Origin: Antedon bifida
Taxonomy: Eukaryota > Echinodermata > Crinoidea > Comatulida > Antedonidae
Direction: 5' to 3'
NCBI GenBank assembly: GCA_963402885.1
Contig: OY727102.1
Span: forward strand, 21,142,001 to 21,206,000
Length of the DNA: 64,000 bases
The translations under genes were made by a program, and so were the position numbers. The notes below the pieces were generated by a model. That model was not told the origin of the DNA and searched no databases. It was given only the letters and a program-made list of their open reading frames with translations. Below are positions 13,690-64,000 of the stretch, piece after piece. Positions within the stretch are counted from its first letter, which is position 1. Every line of letters begins with the position of its first letter.

Positions 13690-14160
13690 GTAATTAAGTT
13701 ATTGAGCAATAAATTGTCTATTTACCAAGTTCGCCCCAGTTGGTCGAGTTCAGTTGTCGTAGAAACACTCATTTAAAAAATTAATTTAGTTAGTCTATTG
13801 TTTGTGGCTCGTAAGGCGGGGTGGGAAAAAACATTGGCGTTAACACAGAATAGCTGTTTAAAACAGCAGATGAGCTTGTGAGGCCCTGCTGCAAATTATT
13901 AGCTTTATTGAACAATGTTTCAAGGTATACTGAACGCTAGATAAAGAGAATGGAAACCGAACACCTCTTCTATTCACGTCACTTATGCATGCTTTTCAAG
14001 ACTCTATGTCAATGGCTTAGTCCTCATTGTTTTCGAAACACATCTCCAATTAATATTTTCTCAATTTTCGAGAATGTTGACGCGTACCCAACAAGTGAAA
14101 TAAAGGAGAGAATTAGCGCAAGCTTGTCATAACTGCCAATCATCTCAATTGACGTGTATT
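13690..14160. promoter_or_regulatory. GC-balanced noncoding island, possible enhancer
   Basis: It is a stretch of higher sequence complexity in AT-rich intron, with several ATTA/TAAT homeodomain-type cores and no tandem structure. A 60-codon ORF at 13950-14132 shows no recognisable domain. The regulatory role is inference from composition alone. Confidence 0.2.
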
Positions 14161-15022
14161 CGTTTAGTTTTCTGCTTGTCATTATTAATTGATTACATTT
14201 TAAAATACGTATAATAAGGAGTAATTTGTTGACAATTACAGAATTTGTATAGGATACAAGACAATAGTGTTGTTCAGAAATTAAAAGAAATTATTTGACT
14301 ATAGCATAACCTAATCTAATATATCCAACTTCAACTGCAAATCAACATGTGTATAATATATGAACCCGCCCGGTGTTTTTCCATTCATTCACGATGCATG
14401 TTTTCCATAATCTTCGTAAACCTGTCTGTTCAGTAACCATCTATTTTTCATCCAACTATACCTATCCATTCTTTTTGCTCTCAACATTTATTTATTATTT
14501 ATCTATGTATATCAATGAAAATGTATAATAATTGAGGACATTTGGATTCCGCCCTACTATAGACCCACATCAGCCACAATGAATCACCGCTTCTTTTTTG
14601 AAAAATGTACCAAGATTATGCACATGTACACAGGACCAACGGTTTTACATCACATTGGAAGGACAAGACAATGAGAGCAAAGCATCTTACCTAGGAATAC
14701 AAGCAACACTGCAGAAACCCATGCCTCTTACCATTATGTCATATAATTCATTCATCTATTTATTATACTCATCCATCATTTTTTATATCCAGCAATTCAT
14801 GATTTAATGAAAACATTATTTGGTGTACATTTAAACCCCAGTTGTTGCAAAAGTACCAATACAAACTTGGCTACATATATAAAATTAATATTTAGTTTAT
14901 ATTAGTCTAATATTTAAATAAAAAATGGGAAAATAATTTGAGGAATTAATTTCAATGAATCATTGTTATAGTAGTGTATTAAGACAATACGGTAGCAGCA
15001 TTGTAGCTTCGAACGTTGCACC

Positions 15023-15388
15023 ATTCTCGTCGTAGCTTGGCTTCATTCTCGTCGTAGCTTGGCTTCATTCTCATCGTAGCTTGGCTTCATTCTCATCATA
15101 GCTTGGCTTCATTCTCATCGTAGCTTGGCTTCATTCTCATCGTAGCTTGGCTTCATTCTCGTCGTAGCTTGGCTTCATTCTCATCGTAGCTTGGCTTCAT
15201 TCTCATCGTAGCTTGGCTTCATTCTCATCGTAGCTTGGCTTCATTCTCGTAGCTTGGCTTCATTCTCGTAGCTTGGCTTCATTCTCATCGTAGCTTGGCT
15301 TCATTCTCGTAGCTTGGCTTCATTCTCATCGTAGCTTGGCTTCATTCTCATCGTAGCTTGGCTTCATTCTCGTCGTAGCTTGTGCTTC
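15023..15388. repeat. 22-bp minisatellite, about 17 units
   Basis: The unit is attctcatcgtagcttggct plus tc. Thirteen units are 22 bp, three are 19 bp (loss of one cat/cgt-type triplet) and the last is 23 bp with a g insertion. The variable site alternates between gtcgtag, atcgtag and atcatag. The 22-bp period is not a multiple of three and there are stops nearby, so it is noncoding. Confidence 0.95.
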
Positions 15389-16259
15389 ATTCAGATGCAC
15401 TTTTGTGTCACTCTAACTGGTTCAATATTTGTAGGATTATTGTTTTGCCAGTGTTTGATATTGATCCAAATGCCTTTCCTTATCAGCCTAACATTATTGG
15501 CCTACAAACCTTGTTATAATCATCCTTTCTGGGTCACAAGTTATTAAAGATTCATATTTGTAGGTTGCCTTTATAATAATATTTGTTAATTGTGTACTCG
15601 ACTTTTATTACACGTTATACGCTACTTCTTATTTTTTGTCTTATGAATATTGATAATTATCTCTAGGAAAATAATTCTTTCAAATAATTAAAATGAGCTT
15701 TCTTTATGACCTCGTCATAATTACTGTATAGTAGTTAATATTTTTTTATTTTTTCACTGATCGTTTTTAAGATGAAGAACAATTATGATTTCAAGTAAAA
15801 TTTACCTGAACTAGGCTATAAAGATGATCAGAAAATGTGTGTGTGAATTCATAATAGCAGTAAACATCTAAAAACCTAATGTAAAAAATTCAAATTCAAA
15901 AAACTTTTATGTCCAATATTCATAAACAAATAAAACAATTTGAAATTTGATGTTTGAAATGCTAGTAAACACACACAAGTACGGAACATAAATCATAATA
16001 TAGTATGTATTTACATGTTGATGAAAACAAAAGTTTGTATTCATTAAACATCAATGCAATAATTGTTTTAGTAGGTTCTCGCCATATTGAATTATCAGGC
16101 CTGTCTAAATGGTACTAATTCATGTGACAAATTAATAAAACAAAAAATAAACAAAACCTGATGATAGCATTTTGTAAAATTAAATTAAGTAGACAAAATC
16201 CAACAAAGTAAAAACAGTCGGTAACTATGAATACCAAAGACCTAATAAAACACAAAAGG

Positions 16260-16620
16260 TCATCTGCATCGATATCTAGGACTTGTCTCTGCAGGAAAAT
16301 GTGTCAGGTACGTCCCGGTGTTCCCGTCACCTTGAGATCTTGTGATTCACCTTCCAAATTCCACCACCTCTAATATCTATTGATGACCCCCTCCCTTGTT
16401 AAACTTTACTAGCGCTAAGCAGCTGCGTAAGCCTAGGCGAAGCAGTGGCCAGCAAGCATTGGCTACAGTGCAGTAGCTCTTGATGAGGTGAGATGGTATC
16501 TGGCAGGACACGATCAGCCACCTACTGAGACCTGGTGAGCTGGTAAACTCCGGAGGCCATTGACAGTGTCAAAGCACTTCTGACCCTACCTACCGTCCAG
16601 GTGCTAGCCCGGTTCGTAAC
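16260..16620. other. GC-richer block of unknown origin
   Basis: About 360 bp with markedly higher GC than its surroundings and sharp edges (AT-rich on both sides). No open frame of useful length and no recognised repeat signature. It may be an old transposon or SINE fragment, or a regulatory island. Confidence 0.3.
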
Positions 16621-17429
16621 ATGTTTTTAGGATTGTTTAAGTCCTGTACTTTCAAATCAACTCACGATGATTGCAGTATTTAGATTGTATCTCGTCTTAT
16701 TAAGAAGCTTTGAATATTATTCATAAAATAAAGATGCAGCTAGATCGCAGCTAAATTGCAGCTGTCTGTAGAACAGAGGTATGAATGTGATGGGCATGTT
16801 ATAAGGTCATGACTGTCTGTAATAAGGGTGAATTGTATTTTAGTATCCAGTTTCTTTTAACTTTATAGTGTTAGAGTTGGCCTATTAAAAGTGGTGTTGA
16901 TGTTAATCTGCTGCCCTTTTAATGTACTCACTTCCCTACTAATATAACTATTAATATAATAATATTCCACCATTAATATTTAGTGAAATTAATATGTTGT
17001 GGTTGGTCTGTCTTTCATAACTGTTTCTTTTTCGTGATGCATTTTTTCAATAAATATGGTGTATTTTTAATAACAAATAAGTTCAAATCATGCCATCCAA
17101 AGTTTACCAAATATGGTGAATTTTACTGTTTTTCATGTATATTTTTGTGTGTATATAAACTAATATTTTCTGCAAAATAAATTGGCATATTTTCCTTTGA
17201 TATTTCAAACGTCAGTTTTAAGGGCTCTATGCATTACAAAGCTTGCGTTAATGTAAAATACTGATACTCATATTTTGAGCACAGAGATTATTACTCTATC
17301 GAATATGTTTTTGTTACCCTTTTTTGAAGTGTAAATGTTTGATCATATCTATCTTAAAAAAAGATTATAGAAATGTATCTTAACTGTGTTTTGTAAAAAT
17401 AATTATTAATACTAAGTAAAATACTTAGT

Positions 17430-17760
17430 GTATTTTGTAACAAGCTCGTCACACTAGTTACCGATTGTCATGTGAAGTGACAAAGATTGTGACGTTCAGG
17501 TGATCGCGCCGTTAGACTGTTAGCTTGATTCATACCACGCACTGCTCGCCTTTTGTTGAGTAAATAATCATGCACTGTTTTCACTCGGCTCTCATCACTC
17601 TGTTTTCATGCCTTCGTTTTAGCACTGCTCCTTGCCCTAATAGACTAGATTTCTCTCACAGCGGGATACCTCTCTCCCACACAAGGTTCATCTATGATAA
17701 AAACTCCCAGACAGTCTAACAAAGTGTGGATTAACGAAAGTGTTCTGTTGTGATTAAGCG
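17430..17760 (+). promoter_or_regulatory. eya: Possible alternative promoter or enhancer upstream of eya exon 2
   Basis: A GC-balanced stretch lies 100-430 bp upstream of the first secure coding exon and contains CpG dinucleotides and few repeats. If transcripts started here, exon 2 could be part of a first exon and translation would begin at ATG 27738. No clear TATA box is visible. Purely positional and compositional evidence. Confidence 0.25.
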
Positions 17761-17855
17761 TAGGCGTTTTACTTGCTGGTATTCATTTTGTAGCAACAAA
17801 ATATGGAATTAAACTTTGTGAAGCATTAAGAAATATTTGTGTTTTGTTTCTGCAG

Positions 17856-58472
<40,617 letters not shown>

Positions 58473-60229
58473 ACTTTGAACTCTAAAAATGGTTGTATGT
58501 ATAGAGACATTGCACCAAGCTTGCATGAATGAAGATGTACAAATATTTGAATACACGTAAATGACTTCAACAAACTTACTTGGAAGGAAGTATTTGTCTA
58601 TTTATAATTTTGGAATACTTTTAATGCGGACTATAGAACGTATTTTAAAGTATTTCTAAAATCGCTGTCTGAGTATAAATGTCACAACAATTATTTATTA
58701 GATTGCAATTTAAAATAATAAGCTAAACAGATAAACTGTTACAAAGCAGGTGACTAAAATGTTCAGACGTTCAGGAGGATTTGTTGATGTGCCAAGTACG
58801 TTGACGGCCATTTTATTTAAGAAAAGGATCTTGCAAAGTAAGTGCAATGGAGCGTAGAAATAAGCTGTTGGAGTTGGAAACCTAAAAGTTGTACGATGAC
58901 CAAATTTGAAACTACTGCGAGGGCGATAAACTATTAAACCAAAGGCATGTTAAAGACAGAAAACTGACTGTAAAAAATGTTGACATGCTGCGGAGGATGA
59001 GATGCTAGCAGGGCAAAATGATAAACTTGGAAAGACAGTGCATCAGTAACAGTAGGCCTGTGGAAGTACCAATTATTGACCATGTTTTGGTACATAATGT
59101 TTATTGACATTATGTTTGAAATAGCATCTACAAAGCAATGCATTACCTAACATTAATGTTATATTTTACAGCTTTCCATCAAAGCTAATTACCCAGTAAG
59201 CAGGTTCAGTCCTAGGGTTACTCGCTAAATGAAATTATTCTACAAAATAGTTTAACCTAGGGTATTCAAATGGTTTTTTGTAGGGTAGTGAATAGCTTGT
59301 AAACTCATATTCACATTTATAAAAGATTTCTTTTGTACAAGCGTAATAGTGTGTTTTATCTTCTTATAGAGTTGATCTCAGAACAAAAATATGTGTAAAT
59401 TATGCGCCATTTGCAATATAAAATTGTCTGGACTTTCTGAAACAAAGGTCTTGTAAAGTAATTTTGTGAGTAATAGACTATAAATAGAATTTTAAGTAGA
59501 TAAACGTTGTGTAAATGAGCATTGGTTGTTGCGCCACCAATGCTGATTGTGTTTGTTGATACAGAAGAACGTTTCTGTACTGTATAGTAATATGTCATGT
59601 GATCATTCAGCATAAGTTATCAATTTAAATGTGTGTTATGAAAAAAAAAAGATATAAACCAAGCAGGGTATAATGCATTCACTTAAGTTAAGTGTGTTAA
59701 GTGTTTTATGCACGTCACGTGTGCACGTGTTCCGCACACAACCTTAGGTGTTCTGCATATTCATATGCATATATTGATATAATGCATATTGAAAATGTAA
59801 TTATGTAAATATATACCATATACTGACTCTGGTTTAAGCCCACATGCCTTGACCACTCATACCTTGGGGTGGCTAAAGTGGTTTGACCTATCCCTGTCAG
59901 ATGTATCACAATTTGCGTTGGGCTTATTACACCTGGTGTACATCATGCATATTCTACTCAGATATGTATGCAATGTTATGCTTGCCTGCTTGTTTTTCCA
60001 AATACAAAACTGAATTGTTTGTGCGATGTTGTATGTTATAAAATCAGCATGAATGAAAGTTTATAATTTATAAATAAGCAGTACATCATATGTACACATG
60101 GCAATTACATTGATGATTATTATGTATGTGGACGCAGCATGTATATACATTGTATAAAAGTACCTTAGATTAACCGATTCTCGGTACTATATAATTTGTA
60201 CAGTATCAAAGTCAAATTCTATGGTACAG

Positions 60230-60325
60230 TGTAACATATGTATCACATATGATATCTGTATCATATATTGGCCATACACTTAACCATAACATAATACATG
60301 CATCATATGATACATATGTGACGCA
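60230..60325. repeat. Inverted repeat (atatgtatcacatatgat arms)
   Basis: The left arm aacatatgtatcacatatga and right arm tcatatgatacatatgtgac pair with few mismatches around a loop of about 50 bp. In RNA this would be a stable AU-rich stem if it lies in the eya 3' UTR. Confidence 0.65.
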
Positions 60326-60883
60326 GTATTACAGAATTTGCTATGATGCTCTATCTGCACTGTAATGCCATAATGTGAAGACATACTGTACAGAGAATTG
60401 GGTGCTTAGTTCACATGACCAATGAATGTATTAATGTAGGTAACACCCAGTGCAACAACTCTGATTTAATGTTTTCAATCCCTGCACATGTTTGCTGGTG
60501 TGTCCACTCACACAACAGTTAATTACACTGTAAACCCAAAAATCAACATCATAAAATACATTCTTAATTTTGATAGAGCAACCAAATGCGCAACACTGTC
60601 TTAGAAACTAAAACAAAATGTTAAGTTTAACAAAGATTTAATTTCAAAATATTACCTAAATTAATATTATTCTTTTTGTTTTCTTTTTCCCTTAAATAAC
60701 AACCAATCCTTCTATAACTAAATAACTTTTGCAAAGTTTTATAATTATATATTATATTCTTTAAGTACCAAAACAAAAGATTTTACAAGTTAAAAACACT
60801 ATAGTTTTTGTATTTGAATATTTTAAACAAATTCCTACCAACATTATTTCCTTGGGAAAGTTTAGAATAGAACCTAGGATAAG

Positions 60884-60919
60884 GATAGGGGTGTGTCCAA
60901 TGATAGGGGTGTGTCCAAT
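60884..60919. repeat. Perfect 18-bp tandem duplication
   Basis: gataggggtgtgtccaat occurs twice in direct contact with no mismatch, which suggests a recent slippage event. Confidence 0.9.
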
Positions 60920-61833
60920 GGGTTCAATACTTTCCAGAAATAAATGATCGATATTCCAGGGTGATTTATTTTCCAAAACCCATTAAATTGAGTTCACAAA
61001 TACAGTACCTCATTTAATTCACATTAAACAAGTTTGGATCAAGTTTTGGTAAAATTAGTTTTATCTTTATTAAGAATGTTCAAAATTTAACGCTTTGTTG
61101 ATATTAATACTTACAATTATATCCAGTAATAATTCATACTCAATTGTTAACTATTATTATGTCATTCCAAGTGTCTATTCCCATTTGTCAATGTTTACGT
61201 TTTAATTTTAAATGCAAATATTGCAACAACAAAAAATTAAAAATTTGGAAATTTTCAAATTTTTATTTTGTTTAATTGCTTGTTCAGACAAGTAATCTTG
61301 TAATAATAATATTTCAATTTACCAGTAAAAATGCATTAATTTTAATGAATGTAAACTGTAATTTAACTTTTGTTAATTTTTAAAGATATTCCAAAGATGT
61401 TTATTATGATATTGTTCTACAATTGCATACAATTTACAGTGTGTGCCATGTTTTGTAATGTTCCTTATTGTTTTATATTTATTTTTAATAATTATCTTTT
61501 ATTTCTGGAGTATTATATCATTTCAAAATACTAATTAAGACAGATAATATTAAATTATTACACATTCAATTAAGAGCAGACATGTTAGTCATAAGTAAAA
61601 AATAAAATGTTTTTTTTTTCAAACAAAATTTTCATTTTCGATTTATTACATTCTCGCACATAAATCTTGAAACTTGAAATTCCAAGAAATATAATTCCCT
61701 AAATTGTAGATAAATTAGCAATGGTGTAAATAGAACATTTGTAGTTAGATTTATTGGGTACCTTGAACACGTTTTAATTTATTATATGAATGTATTTATT
61801 GTATTCTGTACACATTCATCATTTCATTTTGCA

Positions 61834-62240
61834 CCAAATTCCAGTTTGATACTTGTGAATACCAGTAACCAATTCCAGTTTGACACCTGTTATTACCAGT
61901 AACCAAACTTAAGTTTGATATCTGTTAGTACCAGTAACCAAACTTAAGTTTGATATCTGTTAGTACCAGTAACCAAACTTAAGTTTGATATCTGTTAGTA
62001 CCACTAACCAAACTTAAGTTTGATATCTGTTAGTACCAGTAACCAAACTTAAGTTTGATATCTGTTAGTACCAGTAACCAAACTTAAGTTTGACTCTTGT
62101 TAATACCAGTAATCAAATTCCAGTTTGACACCTGTTAGTACCGGTAACCAAATTCCAGTTTGACACCTGTGAGTACCGGTAACCAAACTTAAGTTTGATA
62201 CCAGTAACCAAATTCCAATTTTATACCTGTTAATACCAAA
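61834..62240. repeat. 35-bp minisatellite with palindromic core caaacttaagtttg
   Basis: About 12 units of type accagtaaccaaacttaagt followed by ttgatatctgttagt. Central units are almost identical; outer units have aattccagtttgacacctgt instead of the palindrome. Each central unit contains the 14-bp perfect palindrome caaacttaagtttg. More decayed echoes (aaactggttttaactgg) continue to about 62520. Confidence 0.93.
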
Positions 62241-62763
62241 TTGCAGTAATTACAGTACACTGGTTTTAACTCGTTGTTGAGACTTTAAAGGGAAACAACT
62301 GGAAAATGTTTTTAATGATTAAAAGTAGTTAACATATCGTTAAACCAGTTAATACGGTACCTGTAACCAAGTTCCAATTGTAAACTGGTTTTAACTGGTT
62401 GTTGATAATAAACTGGAAAATTTTTAAATTATTAAAATCTGTTATCATGAGAAACTAGTTAATACCAGTAACTAGATCACAGTTAAATCAGTTAATTCCC
62501 ACTGGTTTTAACTGGAATTTGGTACTTTCTCCTCATTCATGACATGGTTGTGTGATATTATTGTGCGAATGCAACCACATTTTTTTTTTGGCTAGTGAAT
62601 GTGTCTGTGTTTGTAATTTGTAGTTCTAAATTGTAAGACAATTAAATGTAAAATAATGAAATTCAGTGAATCACTTTTGTTGATTCCTTGTTTTTTCTGC
62701 TTCTCCCACTTTATCTTGTTTTGCATGCCAAATAAGAAGTACTTGTAGGTGATCCATTTTATA

Positions 62764-62769
62764 AATAAA
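62764..62769 (+). terminator. eya: Candidate eya polyadenylation signal AATAAA
   Basis: AATAAA is followed by gatgagggtgttcatttg and a T-run within 50 bp, which fits a GU/U-rich downstream element. Other AATAAA words in the region compete, so this choice is tentative. Confidence 0.3.
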
Positions 62770-63349
62770 GATGTAAGATGAGGGTGTTCATTTGTCAATT
62801 CTTCTTTTTTAATTTAACAGAATGTTTGATGCTAGGGCCTAGAAGTAATGTGTATTTTTAATTATTTTTTTTAAAAGTTTACTGAACAGAAGATTTGTGA
62901 GATTTTCTTCCCAATATTTTAAATTATGTTTACAGCTATTACATGTGTTATTCATATGCTGAAAATCGTATACTTAAATCCTTAAAATCATACAATGTAT
63001 TGATATAATACTATCAACTTTTATCTCTTGTAAACTACTAGGCCTATATTACTACAGGTATTACTATGGAGCATGTAGAAATTAACTTGTTGGATGGAGT
63101 GAAGCCATATAGTTAATAAATAATGCTATATGTTATGTACTACATTACAACTAGCTGGAAACTTTCTAAAACAAAAATTGTATTTTTAAATTAATCTGAA
63201 AACAAATCTTTTAATTTCAAATACATTTGTTTATAAATATCATTGTAAAATAACATTAATTTCCTTACAGATGTGCAGCTAACCAGGCTCGTTCAGTGTG
63301 TTTGTTTAGATAGAATATGTTTGTTTACAATTTACATTCGTTTCTAAGA

Positions 63350-63550
63350 TACTATCGCGTAGGAAATTGTGCGTCGGAAGTTGTCGCGCGTATATCTAAC
63401 GCACATCCGGAATTGCTATTTTTAGAATTTTGACTGCTTACTTTTTTTCTTGGAAATCTTGTTTACGCCCTCTATATAATAAGAATGGTTTATTCCGTTG
63501 TTAAGGATACCGGGAGCCAGCTAACACAATAGAAAATAGTTCATTAAAAA
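63350..63550 (+). promoter_or_regulatory. Putative promoter and 5' UTR of a downstream gene
   Basis: A CpG-bearing stretch (tatcgcgtagg, gttgtcgcgcgtat, cgcacatccggaatt) with an ETS-type CCGGAA core stands out from AT-rich flanks. An upstream ORF of 15 codons (63485-63532, MVYSVVKDTGSQLTQ) follows. This is the pattern of a TATA-less housekeeping promoter; inferred. Confidence 0.45.
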
Positions 63551-63800
63551 CCATAATATGGTGAAAATTAGAATAATTATTATTTTACTAATAACTAGAT
63601 ATTTGCAGTCCTACAATTATAATAGGAATGTTTGCATTTTGATGATGCATAAATACTTTTTGGCGTGCTTAAAATTTTGCGGAATAATATATTACGTTAA
63701 TGCTAAGGTTATGCGGCGGGATGTAAACAAAAACATTGTCTTCAATTCAGTGTACAAAAGTTTTTCTTTGAAATTTATATTTAAATATAAACCTTGCAAA

Positions 63801-63871
63801 ATGTCAAAAGCAGCAGGAACATTGACCACTACTCACCAGGCAACTTATATACCGCCAAAACTCATGCCAGG
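63801..63871 (+). CDS. First coding exon of an unidentified downstream gene (partial)
   Basis: ATG at 63801 (context gcaaaATGT) opens 23 codons, MSKAAGTLTTTHQATYIPPK then LMP, ending GG just before a perfect donor GTAAGT at 63872. Composition and donor suggest a genuine exon. The frame is open back to an ATG at 63558, but that extension is Ile/Asn/Lys-rich and looks like 5' UTR. I do not recognise the protein; the rest lies beyond the window. Confidence 0.5.
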
Positions 63872-64000
63872 GTAAGTAAAGCCTATTTTAGTTTATGAAC
63901 TTTACAATTTACATTTGAATTCAACTGACCTAGCCTCCAGGCTAGTAGGCCTAGGTAGGCCTACTTACTACTAGACTAGCACCAGCAGGGCGGCCCAACC

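Larger units (their letters stand above)
808..17855 (+). other. Long 5' interval, intron 1 if exon 1 is real
   Basis: About 17 kb without a convincing exon. Most is simple AT-rich sequence. It holds an ORF-dense island at 6765-7025, a tandem Helitron-like pair at 7591-10003, an irregular tandem repeat at 13160-13440, a GC-balanced island at 13690-14160, a 22-bp minisatellite at 15023-15388, a GC-richer block at 16260-16620 and a possible regulatory island at 17430-17760. ORFs here (such as 2120-2377 on the minus strand and 14598-14807) show no recognisable family. Confidence 0.6.
58473..63350 (+). other. eya: eya 3' UTR (end undetermined) and intergenic region
   Basis: No AATAAA occurs in the first 2.4 kb after the stop. 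Candidate signals are at 60939, 61601, 62764 and 63115. The one at 62764-62769 is followed within 50 bp by a GT- and T-rich stretch, so a UTR of about 4.3 kb is possible. The region holds a 10-A run at 59641, a palindromic stretch at 59710-59735, an inverted repeat at 60230-60325, an 18-bp direct repeat at 60884-60919 and a minisatellite at 61834-62240. No protein-coding gene was recognised. Confidence 0.5.

Noticed and set aside
15023-15388. Possible CRISPR-like array
   Set aside because: Units are contiguous with no unique spacers; it is a minisatellite in a eukaryotic intron.
63558-63875. 105-codon ORF read as a complete N-terminus of the downstream gene
   Set aside because: The first 81 codons are AT-driven and lie after the CpG promoter-like stretch; ATG 63801 gives a more protein-like start, and the ORF runs past a perfect donor.

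Overview
The window is AT-rich, intron-rich animal DNA that is dominated by one gene on the + strand: an eyes absent (eya) homologue. I could join 17 coding exons between 17856 and 58472. Every GT-AG junction keeps the reading frame, and together they encode 634 residues plus a stop. A weaker 5' exon at 757-807 fits in phase. The C-terminal 270 residues are a complete EYA domain with the DLDET nucleophile motif and the late GDG acidic motif. The N-terminal half is the usual Ser/Thr/Tyr/Gln/Pro-rich transactivation region. The protein most resembles EYA proteins of deuterostomes. Together with the repeat content (TA-flanked foldback MITEs, a LINE 3' tail, a tRNA-derived SINE relic and the frequent word aggcct), this suggests a marine invertebrate deuterostome, perhaps an echinoderm. 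The species assignment is inference and not certain.

Layout: 1-807 holds a possible 5' exon. 808-17855 is a very long first intron, with a tandem pair of about 1.2 kb Helitron-like elements (7591-10003), a 22-bp minisatellite (15023-15388) and a few more GC-balanced islands. 17856-17914 is the first secure coding exon. Intron 2 is 9.8 kb. 27734-37785 is a compact cluster of N-terminal exons, including a previously unlisted candidate 18-bp microexon at 36582-36599. 38116-38199 encodes the catalytic DLDET exon. It is followed by a 13.9-kb intron that holds three copies of one MITE family, a 17-bp minisatellite and several high-complexity islands that look like regulatory DNA. 52117-58472 encodes the rest of the phosphatase domain. 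58473-63350 is 3' UTR and intergenic DNA with a 35-bp minisatellite. 63350-63871 looks like the CpG-containing promoter and first coding exon of a second, unidentified + strand gene that runs out of the window.

Functionally only one known pathway is visible. EYA acts with SIX (and DACH/PAX) factors in the retinal determination network, as a transcriptional co-activator and a HAD-family tyrosine phosphatase. I found no rRNA, functional tRNA, CRISPR array or operon-like organisation. Short ORFs elsewhere in the introns look like chance or transposon relics.
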